Made by a program: the position numbers and the translations under genes
Shown: piece after piece, positions 1 through 8,809 of the stretch
How the letters are laid out: the number at the start of each line of letters is the position of its first letter
How positions within the stretch are numbered: position 1 is the stretch's first letter
From: Spirochaetales bacterium
Lineage (GTDB): Bacteria > Spirochaetota > Spirochaetia > DSM-2461
DNA: 56,485 nt
Reading direction: 5' to 3'
NCBI GenBank assembly: GCA_003247135.1
Contig: QKAW01000023.1
Location: forward strand, 1-56,485
The notes under the pieces: model-generated
Database searches by the model: none
What the model was told of the DNA's origin: nothing
The model's input: only the letters and a program-made list of their open reading frames with translations

Positions 1-126
1 TGGGAGTTAAGAACTAAGTTTATGGACTATGTTAACTGGTACAATAATATTAGATATCACGGGTCGCTAAACTATATGACTCCTGTTGAGTTTAGGAATT
101 ATATTTTCGAGAAAAAAGTGTCCTAA
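1..126 (+). CDS. IS3-type transposase, C-terminal fragment (cut by window edge)
   Basis: The first 41 codons are open from the window edge to a TAA stop. They encode the end of an integrase-core (rve) transposase: the stretch WYNNIRYHGSLNYMTPVEF matches the usual IS3/IS150 OrfB ending, where N-x-x-R-x-H-x-x-L-x-x-x-T-P precedes a short basic tail. The gene begins outside the window, so it cannot be judged intact. It probably belongs to an IS3-family element whose right end lies close to base 130-150. Established family knowledge supports the assignment; the exact IS group cannot be given. Confidence 0.8.
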   Translation, partial: WELRTKFMDYVNWYNNIRYHGSLNYMTPVEFRNYIFEKKVS

Positions 127-152
127 AAAGGGTTGCCATTCCATCCCCTTTT
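126..152. terminator. Hairpin between transposase fragment and SDR relic
   Basis: AAAAGGG (126-132) can pair with CCCTTTT (146-152) around a 13-nt loop. It lies directly after the transposase stop and before the 3' end of the opposing SDR relic, so it could end transcription from either side. It could also be part of the IS terminal inverted repeat. The T-run is short, so this is only a moderate call. Confidence 0.35.
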
Positions 153-156
153 AACA

Positions 157-279
157 TTATGTTTCATTCTTTTTGTAATCTGTAGGACCTCCATCTAAAG
201 AAATAACCTCTCCATTACATATAAAAAAAATATAAAGCCCTATAGAGATGCTTATTATTAATTTCTTGTGGGAAAGAAC
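157..279 (-). pseudogene. Relic of a short-chain dehydrogenase/reductase (SDR), C-terminal end
   Basis: Read on the minus strand, the last codons before a TAA at 157-159 give ICNGEVISLDGGPTDYKK. This is the classic end of an SDR (3-oxoacyl-ACP-reductase type), where G-x-x-x-x-x-D-G-G closes the last beta strand. Upstream of about base 223 the frame stays open to a stop at 280 but no longer resembles an SDR, and the Rossmann fold and YxxxK site are missing. I read it as a gene stump left by the IS event at the window edge. Confidence 0.55.
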
Positions 280-290
280 TTAAATAAATA

Positions 291-299
291 TGCTATAAT
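291..299 (+). promoter_or_regulatory. Extended -10 promoter for the oxidoreductase gene
   Basis: TGC-TATAAT is a perfect -10 box (294-299) with the TG extension. No good -35 hexamer is seen 16-18 nt upstream, as is common for extended -10 promoters. It would give a 5' leader of about 60 nt before the ATG at 366. Confidence 0.45.
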
Positions 300-365
300 G
301 TTTATATCCACTGTGAGTTTGATAAAAAATATAATATTTAACATGAAAAATAGGTGATAGTATAT

Positions 366-1361
366 ATGCAAGCTGCTGTATTAAAAAAATGGAGAGATCC
401 AGAAGAGTTTGAAGTAATTGATATAGAGAAGCCTCAAGCAAAAGATGGGGAAGTTTTAATTAAAGTTATGGCTACATCAGTAACTGCAGGAGACTGCGAG
501 ATTCGTAAATTAAAGCTCCCGTTAGGTCTCTCTCTTCCTATTAGAATATATGGAGGATGGAAAAGACCTACACGACTTAAAATCCTGGGTCAAGAGTTCG
601 CAGGTATCGTAAAACAAGTAGGAAGTGGTGATACACATTTTAAAGTAGGAGATGAGGTTTTTGGAACAACTGGATTTAAATTCGGTGCCTACAGCCAATA
701 TATCTGCTGTCCAGTAGAACATACAGATTTAGGTGGAGTTATTGCAGAGAAGCCACACAAACTCAAATTCGAGGAAGCGGCAGTTATTCCAACAGCAGGA
801 ATGGAAGCTTTTCATTACATTAATAAGTCATCCCTAACACCTGGTCAAAGAGTTTTGATTATTGGAGCTGGAGGCAGTATAGGAACATTAGTAATTCAAT
901 TAGCGAAAAGTAGAGGTCTCAATGTAACTGTACTGGATAGCGAAGAAAAATTATCAATGCTACATAATTTAAAAGCTGATGAAGTCCTTGATTATAGAGA
1001 TAAAACTAACTGGATGTGTAACAATAAGTTTGATTTAATAATAGATGTTGTAGGAAAAAATACAGTTCTAAAGGGATTAAAACTTCTAAAGAGAGGTGGT
1101 TATTACTATCTGGCTTATGCAAAAATAGCACATCTGCTACTTGGAATATTAACCCATATATTTCTAAATAAAAGATTAACAGTCGAAGCTGCAACACAGA
1201 CTGAAGCTGAATTAAAAATGGTTGCTAATGGGGTAGAAAAAGAATTAATAAGACCTATTATTGATAAAGTATTCACCTTAGATGAAATAACTGAAGCCCA
1301 TAAATATGCTGATTCAGGAAAAAAACAGGGAAATATATCAATAAAAATAAACCATGAATAA
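366..1361 (+). CDS. NAD(P)-dependent zinc-type alcohol dehydrogenase / quinone oxidoreductase (MDR family)
   Basis: A 331-residue medium-chain dehydrogenase/reductase. Residues about 25-130 form the GroES-like domain (GQEFAG...VGDEVFG), followed by a Rossmann domain with IIGAGGSIGTLVIQLAK as nucleotide-binding glycine motif. The cysteine cluster that binds structural zinc is absent, so it resembles quinone oxidoreductases rather than classical zinc alcohol dehydrogenases. I chose ATG 366 over the GTG at 354 because AGGTGA (352-357) is well placed as ribosome binding site and MQAAVL is the usual family start. It stands alone behind its own promoter. The substrate is not predictable. Confidence 0.8.
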   Translation: MQAAVLKKWRDPEEFEVIDIEKPQAKDGEVLIKVMATSVTAGDCEIRKLKLPLGLSLPIRIYGGWKRPTRLKILGQEFAGIVKQVGSGDTHFKVGDEVFGTTGFKFGAYSQYICCPVEHTDLGGVIAEKPHKLKFEEAAVIPTAGMEAFHYINKSSLTPGQRVLIIGAGGSIGTLVIQLAKSRGLNVTVLDSEEKLSMLHNLKADEVLDYRDKTNWMCNNKFDLIIDVVGKNTVLKGLKLLKRGGYYYLAYAKIAHLLLGILTHIFLNKRLTVEAATQTEAELKMVANGVEKELIRPIIDKVFTLDEITEAHKYADSGKKQGNISIKINHE

Positions 1362-1440
1362 GTAGATAGATTTACTATTTCATACTAAAAAGTATTATAG
1401 ATAATTTTATAGTAATAAATTAAGCAGTTTCTGCCGTTAA

Positions 1441-1854
1441 ATGAGTATGATAAAAAATGCTATATTAGTTATATTCGCAGCTCTCTCCATTTTTTCAATA
1501 CAGTCCCAAGAAGTTCCCAGTCAGATTATAGAAGCTCAACAGAGTGAAAAAATGTTAGTTGATTTACTCTATGATCATAAAGATTATGCAATAGAGTTAT
1601 GGAATCAGATTGTATCAAAACCTGATAACAGAGAGGAGAAAATAAACAAGGCTTTGACAGCATTAAACTACTCTCTTGAAGTTGGGGATATCTTGTTTCA
1701 ACTGCAAGACAAACTAATTGAGTACTATAGTAAACAGAACTATCATAAAGAAAATTTAAGAACATCAAGAAATAACAGAAAGATTTCAGAGGGTATAATT
1801 AAAGATATAAATAAACTTAAAAATGAGTTTATAGATTTAAAGACAAGAATATAG
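1441..1854 (+). CDS. Small secreted protein of unknown function
   Basis: A 137-residue protein, not recognised. The N-terminus (MSMIKNAILVIFAALSIFSIQSQ) is a signal peptide with likely signal peptidase I cleavage near SQE, so the mature protein should be periplasmic or surface. The rest is predicted to be mostly helical and charged, with many K, N and E residues and no cysteine. No ribosome binding site precedes the ATG at 1441; ATG 1447 is an alternative. Upstream and downstream genes are unrelated, and a hairpin follows the stop. Confidence 0.6.
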   Translation: MSMIKNAILVIFAALSIFSIQSQEVPSQIIEAQQSEKMLVDLLYDHKDYAIELWNQIVSKPDNREEKINKALTALNYSLEVGDILFQLQDKLIEYYSKQNYHKENLRTSRNNRKISEGIIKDINKLKNEFIDLKTRI

Positions 1855-1875
1855 CTCCAGGATCAAAACCTGGAG
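1855..1875 (+). terminator. Hairpin after the secreted-protein gene
   Basis: CTCCAGG (1855-1861) pairs perfectly with CCTGGAG (1869-1875) around a 7-nt loop immediately after the stop codon. The following T-rich stretch is interrupted, so termination may be partial. The remaining sequence to 2071 is AT-rich and shows nothing I can name. Confidence 0.5.
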
Positions 1876-2071
1876 ATAACTTTACAACTTTTTAAGTATA
1901 TAAATAATAGAATATCCATAACAATATCAAATAATAATTTTTATATAGAATTTAAGAAATTCAATAGAAAACATATATAAAATGATTTCCTTCGAGAAGT
2001 TTCTTAAGATTTTGTAAAAGCATGGAATAAAATTATAAATCTTGATAGATTAAACATATTAAAGTAAAGAT

Positions 2072-2452
2072 ATGAAAAAAATTATACTTATATTTATTGG
2101 ACTACTAGCCCTGATTTTAGGAATTATTGGTATATTCCTGCCAATTATTCCTACAACCCCTTTTTTAATTGCATCAGCAACTTGCTTTGTAAAGAGTTCA
2201 GAAAAACTATACAATTGGTTAATTACTCATAGAGTATTTGGGCTTTACATAAATTCATTTATAAAACATAGAGCAATCAGTAAAAATGCAAAAATTATTT
2301 CCTTATTAGCCTTATGGGTATCGATTATTTTATCTGTTGTCTTAGTAAATATTATCTGGGTTCGTTTTGTTCTGCCAGTTATAGCTGTGGGAGTAACTAT
2401 TTACCTATTAAATTTAAAGACTTTAAAACCTGATAATCTAGTTATATCTTAA
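2072..2452 (+). CDS. DUF454 (YbaN-like) inner membrane protein
   Basis: A 126-residue membrane protein of the DUF454 family, whose members have the same small size. The family pattern is visible: a first hydrophobic helix with LGIIGIFLPIIPTTPFLI, then ATCFVKSSEKLYNWLI, an amphipathic segment, and two further helices near residues 80-118. Function is unknown in the family; it is an integral inner membrane protein. The start ATG has no clear Shine-Dalgarno sequence. It is monocistronic or weakly linked to the downstream phosphatase gene. Confidence 0.8.
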   Translation: MKKIILIFIGLLALILGIIGIFLPIIPTTPFLIASATCFVKSSEKLYNWLITHRVFGLYINSFIKHRAISKNAKIISLLALWVSIILSVVLVNIIWVRFVLPVIAVGVTIYLLNLKTLKPDNLVIS

Positions 2453-2519
2453 AAAACTACTTTAGTAATCAGAAAAAATCAAAGTACAAATAGATTAATT
2501 CTATGAAAGAACAATCTAT

Positions 2520-3227
2520 TTGACAGAAAATACAACATTTTCTATTATTAGAACTGTGAATTTCAAAGATAAAAAACTCATAATATTCGACTTTGATGGA
2601 ACCCTTATAAATAGTGTGCCGGATTTGACATTATCGATAAATAATATGCTGAAACATTACAGATTAACACCATTAACTGTAAATGAAGTTACTCCATTTA
2701 TTGGCAATGGAGCCAAAATGTTAGTAAAACGTTCAATAGATTTATCAGCAGAGAAACAAGAGACAACAAAAATTGATTTTAATGAGGCATTTAAATTTTA
2801 TTATGAATCATACAGTCAGAATTGTTGCATAAATACATATCTCTATACCGGTGTAACTGATACACTGCAATATTTAAAAAATAAGGAATACAAGTTGGCA
2901 ATATGTACCAATAAACCCTTAATTTTTATAGAACCTATCCTGATAAAGCTGGATATTCAAAAATATTTTGATTATTGGATAGGGGAAGATTCATTACCGG
3001 ACAAGAAACCCAGTCCAGCTCCCCTACTCCATATAGCGAATAAGATGAATATAGATATTAGCAAATGTTTAATGGTTGGGGATTCCAGGAATGATATATA
3101 TGCTGCTCATAATGCAAAAATGGATTCTGTTGGGGTAAGTTATGGGTATAACTACAACGAGCATATTGCTGATTATAATCCAACTTTAATTATAGATAGT
3201 TTTTCAGAACTTCAGGAGTATTTTTAG
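2520..3227 (+). CDS. gph: HAD hydrolase, phosphoglycolate phosphatase-like
   Basis: A 235-residue HAD-IA phosphatase. Motif I is FDFDGTLINSVPDL with nucleophile Asp and acid/base Asp; the cap begins VTPFIGNGAKMLV, close to Gph; motif II is AICTNKP; motif III/IV is KPSPAPLL followed by MVGDSRNDIYAA. In Gph the reaction removes phosphate from 2-phosphoglycolate formed during DNA repair or oxygenation; related sugar phosphatases share this layout. The open frame starts at TTG 2520; GTG 2556 is an alternative just before the conserved core, and neither has a strong ribosome binding site. It overlaps functionally with the next gene, whose start follows by one base. Confidence 0.75.
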   Translation: MTENTTFSIIRTVNFKDKKLIIFDFDGTLINSVPDLTLSINNMLKHYRLTPLTVNEVTPFIGNGAKMLVKRSIDLSAEKQETTKIDFNEAFKFYYESYSQNCCINTYLYTGVTDTLQYLKNKEYKLAICTNKPLIFIEPILIKLDIQKYFDYWIGEDSLPDKKPSPAPLLHIANKMNIDISKCLMVGDSRNDIYAAHNAKMDSVGVSYGYNYNEHIADYNPTLIIDSFSELQEYF

Positions 3228-3228
3228 T

Positions 3229-4662
3229 ATGAGCAAAGTTTATGAAGTCGGAATAATTGGTGGAGGGATTTCTGGATCTGTTACAGCTTTACAACTAGCA
3301 AAAAATGAAATTGAAACTATTCTGTTTGAGAAAAATGAGAGTATTATTAATGGGCCCCCTTTTTGCCACTTACATGCAGGAGGAAATCTATATCCGGATA
3401 TTACAGACGAACAGTGTAGGTTATTAATGAAACAATCTATAGAAATGGCCAGATTATTTCCCCAATCTATAGATAGAAGACCTACTTTAATAAGTATACC
3501 AAAGACCGAAAAGCTTGAACCTGAACAAATACATCGCCGGTTAAAGATGCTGGAAAATTTCTATAAAGTACTAATAGAAGAGGATCCGGAAAATTGTGTC
3601 CTTGGGCAAGCAGATAATTATTTTAAAATATATAATATTGAAGATATAAATAACTTAAAAGATAAGCAAAAAGTGGAATTTCCCTTAACTGTGGATGACT
3701 GGATGTGCAATGCGGTTAAAGTTATAGATTTTAGTAAATTAAAAATGCCACTGTTTATGGTTCAGGAATATGGCTGGAATATGTTTCGTGTTGCAGCACA
3801 AGCTCAATTAGAACTTGAAACTACAGAATATTGTCAGTTAAAAACAAATACAATAATTACGAAAATTGAAGACCTTCGTAACAAAAAATTGAGTTATAAT
3901 TGGAAACTGTACTCTGGAAATGATGTTTATAAAGTTAAATACCTTGTAAATTCTGCAGGTTATAATTCAGGAAAAACAGAATCCTCGCTAAACATTCATA
4001 GTGAGGGTTTTATCGAATTTAAAGCAGCATACATTTCCAAGTGGGAGAATTCCCCCTGCTTACTTCCTGAATTAATCTTTCATGGGGAAAGAGGGACAGA
4101 AAATGGAATGGCACAATTAACCCCATACTCAGGAAATTATTACCAGATTCATGGTATGACAGATGAGATAACACTTTTTAAAGGTGGTTTGGTTAGAGAT
4201 ACCTCTAAAGATGGAACCCCTCTATTTAATGATAAAATACTTATAAAACTAAATTCTGGATGGGATACTGATGAAATTTACTCCAGAACACAAAAAGCGA
4301 TCAGTTTTGTATCAAGATTTGTGCCCTTATTTAATGTTGCAAGTGTTGGGGGTCCTCCACTTTTTGGTGCCCAGCAGATTGTAGGTAGTGATTCTAACCT
4401 AAGGGTTGCGGAAGTAAATTTTCCATTAAAAACTTATGCTAGAAGTGAAATTATTAAAGCTTCCTCAGCATTAACTGTTGCTAAAAAAATTCTTGAAGAC
4501 TTTCAGATATATTATAAAGATACTGTTCTTAAAAAAGATTTATCAGAAAAAATGCAAGAAAATAGAGTTAGTAAAGAAGATATTACCCATTTAGCCGAAG
4601 AGATTGCTGTTAAACGTGGTTTTAACAGATCTATGGCTAATCTGGTTATAAAAAACACTTAG
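3229..4662 (+). CDS. FAD-dependent oxidoreductase (DAO-type)
   Basis: A 477-residue flavoprotein. Residues 6-33 form the FAD-binding beta-alpha-beta unit (GIIGGGISGSVTALQLA with acidic residue at its end), and a C-terminal GGPPLFGAQQIVGSD segment would close the FAD site. There is no signal peptide, so it should be cytoplasmic. It belongs broadly to the glycine-oxidase/malate-quinone-oxidoreductase superfamily, but I cannot assign a substrate. It starts one base after the phosphatase stop, with CAGGAG about 12 nt upstream, so the two are translated as an operon. Confidence 0.65.
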   Translation: MSKVYEVGIIGGGISGSVTALQLAKNEIETILFEKNESIINGPPFCHLHAGGNLYPDITDEQCRLLMKQSIEMARLFPQSIDRRPTLISIPKTEKLEPEQIHRRLKMLENFYKVLIEEDPENCVLGQADNYFKIYNIEDINNLKDKQKVEFPLTVDDWMCNAVKVIDFSKLKMPLFMVQEYGWNMFRVAAQAQLELETTEYCQLKTNTIITKIEDLRNKKLSYNWKLYSGNDVYKVKYLVNSAGYNSGKTESSLNIHSEGFIEFKAAYISKWENSPCLLPELIFHGERGTENGMAQLTPYSGNYYQIHGMTDEITLFKGGLVRDTSKDGTPLFNDKILIKLNSGWDTDEIYSRTQKAISFVSRFVPLFNVASVGGPPLFGAQQIVGSDSNLRVAEVNFPLKTYARSEIIKASSALTVAKKILEDFQIYYKDTVLKKDLSEKMQENRVSKEDITHLAEEIAVKRGFNRSMANLVIKNT

Positions 4663-4773
4663 GATTAGTTGGTTATATAATTTTATAAATAATATAAGTA
4701 AGTAGTTCAATACTTTACTAATTATACCATAGATAATATCATAATTTTTGTAAAATATAAGTAAGGATTATTT

Positions 4774-5427
4774 ATGAAGTTAAAGTCTATAATTGTATTG
4801 TATTTATTAATATTTTTTATCTCATGCGAAGCTCCTAATATAAAATCAAATAATTGTGAATTAACTAGTTTTAGCATATTAAAATCATCTAACACTTCTC
4901 TTTTATATGATATAAAAGCTGATATAGATAATAATTATATCCATATTAAAATACCTTATAGTATAGATAAAAAAGCACTTATACCTACCTTTACACATAC
5001 AGGATATTCAGTTTTCATTGGCCAACAATTACAAACAAGTAGTATTAGTAATGTTGATTTTTCAGTTCCTCAGATTTACACTGTCTATGCAGAAGACTCT
5101 AGCTTTAAAAATTACTTACTAATAGCAGAAGAAAATGAAGACGTAAATATAAATATTCTACCTTTGCAAGATAAAAATATAGTTATTGAAGAATTTGATA
5201 AAGTTTTAAAGAAAACATCCATATCAGTAGTTGTAAAAACAAAAAGTAATTTTGATGTTCTTAGTTATCTATGGTTTATTGATGGTCTTCCCATAGATGG
5301 AGCAACAAGTGATTCTATCGAATTGTTTGCTTCCGATTTTTCAGAAGGAACTTATCTGTTAACCATTCTAGCACAGGATAATTCAAATAAATTTAGTGAT
5401 TCAACTTTTATTACTATAGAAAATTAA
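4774..5427 (+). CDS. Lipoprotein with DUF5018-like and Ig-like domains
   Basis: A 217-residue protein with a lipoprotein signal peptide: hydrophobic helix then FFISC, giving an acylated Cys18. Residues 25-115 look like the DUF5018-type beta domain common in spirochaete and Bacteroidetes lipoproteins (starts SFSIL, ends VYAEDSSFKNYLL). Residues 130-216 resemble a PKD/Ig-like fold (YLWFIDGLPIDGAT...YLLTILAQD). TAAGGA precedes the ATG. Its stop shares the A of an ATG upstream of the next lipoprotein gene, so both are probably one operon for surface display. Function unknown. Confidence 0.65.
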   Translation: MKLKSIIVLYLLIFFISCEAPNIKSNNCELTSFSILKSSNTSLLYDIKADIDNNYIHIKIPYSIDKKALIPTFTHTGYSVFIGQQLQTSSISNVDFSVPQIYTVYAEDSSFKNYLLIAEENEDVNINILPLQDKNIVIEEFDKVLKKTSISVVVKTKSNFDVLSYLWFIDGLPIDGATSDSIELFASDFSEGTYLLTILAQDNSNKFSDSTFITIEN

Positions 5428-5438
5428 TGGAGAAAATT

Positions 5439-8400
5439 ATGAAATTCAAAAAATATATAAACTTCATCTTAAATATCTTATTCCTATTAATAATCACAAG
5501 CTGTTCAATATTTGATGAAGGATTATATAATACCCAAACAGAGAATGCTCATAGTCTTACTATATCAATTAATTTGCCCCAAAAAAATAGAACCATTCAA
5601 CCTGATATAACTGATAAAATTGATCATTTTATTGTAAAAAGCTCAGTTAGCAAGATTTTTGAATCTACAACTTCTGATGCTAAAAATTCTATAACAATAG
5701 ACCATTTATCACCTGGTAATTTAATTATAATTATTGATGCTATAGATTCTCAGGGTAATATTATTGCTTCAGGTTCTAAAACAGTAAAGATTGAAGATTT
5801 ACAAACTTTTGTAACTGTAGATATTTCATATTTACAGAATGACAATGGAGCTATAAAAATTAATCTTGATTGGCCTAGCTCTATTAATTTGGATGAAGTA
5901 ACAGTAATTTTTGATAATGAAAATCTAGGGAATATCTTTATCTCTGGTAATTCAGCAACATTTTCTTCCTCTGATGTATCCTCAGGGTCTCATATACTTA
6001 AATTTTTTCTTGGTAGGTCAGAAGTATTAACAGCATCAATATTTGAAACAGTTCATGTTTATGACAATTTGATCACAGAGGCATCAATCTCCTTATCAGA
6101 ACAAGAAATAAAATCACCACCTATATCTCCTTCAAATATAACAATTACAACTGTTAACAAATATTATGCAAATATTACTTGGAATATATCAGATATAAGG
6201 ACAGAAACTGGTTATATAATAGAAAGATCTCAATATTCAGACTTTTCAACAATACCAAAAACCTGGAAATTATCAGCAAATACTTCATCTATTATTGATG
6301 AAACTGTAAGTCAATCTGAGCTTTATTACTATAGAGTTGCTTCTGTTAATAGTTTTGGGATGTCAGACTGGGATAGTATAAGCTTTCAAACCAACTCTCC
6401 TCCCACAATTACAAATATGAATATTGAAGGTATAATATCTATAGGTTCAGAGTTAAAACCTGATTATATTTTTTCTGATCCCGATGGTGATAATGAGGGT
6501 GCTTCCACATTAAAGTGGTTTATATATGATAATTCTGATGGATTAAATGAAGTAGAAATAAATAGCATAAATTATACTCCTTCAAAGAGTGATTTAGGTA
6601 AATATTTAAGATATAAAATAACCCCAGCAGATATTCACTCATTAGAGGGTCCTGGAGAAATTTCACCATATTTTGGACCAATTCTAGATAATACAAAACA
6701 AATAGACAAATTTAGTTTACACCCTAATGAAAATCCAATTTTAAATAATGAAATTGTTGGAATTATTAACGCAAACAAAATCACACTAAATATTCCATTT
6801 CCTATGAATTTGGAAAATCTTATTTCTAGATTTAGTTTCTCTGCGGCATCAATATCAGTAAATGGATTAAAGCAAGTAAGTGGCGAGACTTTAAACAATT
6901 TTAACGAGGAGATCACATATAGAGTTACAGCTGAAGATGGTACATTTACTGACTATTCAGTTGCTGTAAGTTATCCTTCAGATTTCTTAACAACATCCAC
7001 ATACGATATGGATAATACTGAAAAAACATCAATTGGACATCTTACAATTAATAAAACTTTCAAAACCCAATCAGCTATATATGTCGCTACAGGTGGGGGT
7101 GGTTTATCAGTATCTTATGATAATGGAACAACATGGAAAGATTTTACAGCTTTAGATGGTTTGGCGGGTAATGTTGTTTTAGATGTATACGCTATAGATG
7201 AATCAATTTATGCTGCAACCTCAAATGGACTATCAATATCCTATGATAATGGAAATACATGGAAAAATTATTCTGTTAATGATGGCTTAGCAGACAATTA
7301 TGTTAATAATGTTTTGTGTTTTGGCAATACTATAATTGCCACAAATTATGGTCATGGATTATCTATATCATATGACAATGGATCAAATTGGGAAATTATA
7401 AATGAAAATAGTGGTATAGCAAGCAATTACGTTGATGAGATAGAGTATAATGGTTCAGTAATAATTCTTAATCATCACGGAAGTTATAATACTACAGCAA
7501 ATAAGAGTTTATCATTTTCTTTTGATGGCGGAATTAGTTGGTCATATAAAACAATGAATACTTCTGACTCTATTGTTATTTATGACGTATGTATCTCAGA
7601 AGCAACAATTTATATTGGAACATCCAATGGTTTATATATATCAAAAGATTATGGCGATACATGGGAAAATATTCCCGCTTTAAATTGGGTCTCAAGTCTT
7701 GATACAGATGGAGATAAGATTTACATAGGTGCAAATAAATATATATGGGTATCATTAGATGGAGGAAAAACCTGGTTAAAAGATTTACCAGATACAGAAT
7801 CAAATATTTTCAATATATATTGTAAGGAAGACTCTCTATTTGTAGGAACTTATGAAGGAGGCCTATATATTTCTGAGAACTTATCAACTAACTGGAATAA
7901 GTATAAGCCAGAAAATGGTATAACAAGTAATAACATTGAAAATATGTATATTTCTAATATAGGAATTTTTGTTGCTACATATAAAGGTGGACTCTCATTA
8001 TCCACAGACCAGGGAAGTAGTTGGCTCACACAAACAACAGCTAATGGCTTAATAAGTAATAGTGTTTCATCGATTTTTACTTATAATGAAAAAATATTTG
8101 TAGGAAATAGAAAAACAACCTCTTATGAAGGAGGATTATCACTATCAACAGATATGGGATATACATGGACTACTTTATTAAATTCATCTACTTCATTTAC
8201 TTCTATAAATAGTATATACGCCAAGGATAATAATATTTATACAGGGACAAATGGGGGATGCTATTATTCAACTGATGGTGGTGATAATTGGGTAATAATT
8301 AACAAAAATAATGGATTATTAGATAATAATATCGGAAAAATATATTTCAATGAAAATTTAATAATAATAGGTTATTACAATGGAGGATTATCTATTTCTC

Positions 8401-8801
8401 ATGATGATGGGTCAACATGGATGCATAATTCAGAAATAGATGGATTCCCTCAATATATGAATGTAAATGATATAGTATCAGATAATGATAAAATTTATTT
8501 ATCATCAGGAAACAATGGGTATTATGTTTCTAATGATAATGGTTACTCATGGAGTAATCATTATATAAATAATGAAAAAAATGAAACTCTAAGTATTTTA
8601 AAAATTTATGCGTTTGGTGATACTATGTATGCAACACACTATAACGGTTTTTCAGTTTCTATTAATGGCGGCATATCATGGAAAAACTATGATCTTACAG
8701 AATATTTAACAGAATATGAAATTGATGAAATTTTGATTTACCAAAATAAAATATATGTTAGAACACAAGACAATGGAATAATAGAATTTACTTGGAATTA
8801 A
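5439..8801 (+). CDS. Large lipoprotein with fibronectin-III domain and 13 Asp-box (BNR) propeller repeats
   Basis: About 1120 residues. The signal peptide ends IITSC, giving lipidated Cys22. I chose ATG 5439 because GGAGAA (5429-5434) is placed ideally for it, whereas ATG 5427 has no site of its own. After beta-rich N-terminal domains comes a fibronectin-III domain (residues about 226-326, ITWN...YYRVASVNSFG), a DUF5018-like domain (about 420-515), and from about residue 550 thirteen repeats of roughly 40 residues with the Asp-box S-x-D-x-G-x-T-W. Such repeats fold as beta propellers (sortilin/BNR type), often binding ligands or glycans. It ends 8 bases before the opposing kinase gene. Confidence 0.75.
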   Translation: MKFKKYINFILNILFLLIITSCSIFDEGLYNTQTENAHSLTISINLPQKNRTIQPDITDKIDHFIVKSSVSKIFESTTSDAKNSITIDHLSPGNLIIIIDAIDSQGNIIASGSKTVKIEDLQTFVTVDISYLQNDNGAIKINLDWPSSINLDEVTVIFDNENLGNIFISGNSATFSSSDVSSGSHILKFFLGRSEVLTASIFETVHVYDNLITEASISLSEQEIKSPPISPSNITITTVNKYYANITWNISDIRTETGYIIERSQYSDFSTIPKTWKLSANTSSIIDETVSQSELYYYRVASVNSFGMSDWDSISFQTNSPPTITNMNIEGIISIGSELKPDYIFSDPDGDNEGASTLKWFIYDNSDGLNEVEINSINYTPSKSDLGKYLRYKITPADIHSLEGPGEISPYFGPILDNTKQIDKFSLHPNENPILNNEIVGIINANKITLNIPFPMNLENLISRFSFSAASISVNGLKQVSGETLNNFNEEITYRVTAEDGTFTDYSVAVSYPSDFLTTSTYDMDNTEKTSIGHLTINKTFKTQSAIYVATGGGGLSVSYDNGTTWKDFTALDGLAGNVVLDVYAIDESIYAATSNGLSISYDNGNTWKNYSVNDGLADNYVNNVLCFGNTIIATNYGHGLSISYDNGSNWEIINENSGIASNYVDEIEYNGSVIILNHHGSYNTTANKSLSFSFDGGISWSYKTMNTSDSIVIYDVCISEATIYIGTSNGLYISKDYGDTWENIPALNWVSSLDTDGDKIYIGANKYIWVSLDGGKTWLKDLPDTESNIFNIYCKEDSLFVGTYEGGLYISENLSTNWNKYKPENGITSNNIENMYISNIGIFVATYKGGLSLSTDQGSSWLTQTTANGLISNSVSSIFTYNEKIFVGNRKTTSYEGGLSLSTDMGYTWTTLLNSSTSFTSINSIYAKDNNIYTGTNGGCYYSTDGGDNWVIINKNNGLLDNNIGKIYFNENLIIIGYYNGGLSISHDDGSTWMHNSEIDGFPQYMNVNDIVSDNDKIYLSSGNNGYYVSNDNGYSWSNHYINNEKNETLSILKIYAFGDTMYATHYNGFSVSINGGISWKNYDLTEYLTEYEIDEILIYQNKIYVRTQDNGIIEFTWN

Positions 8802-8809
8802 ATATAAAT

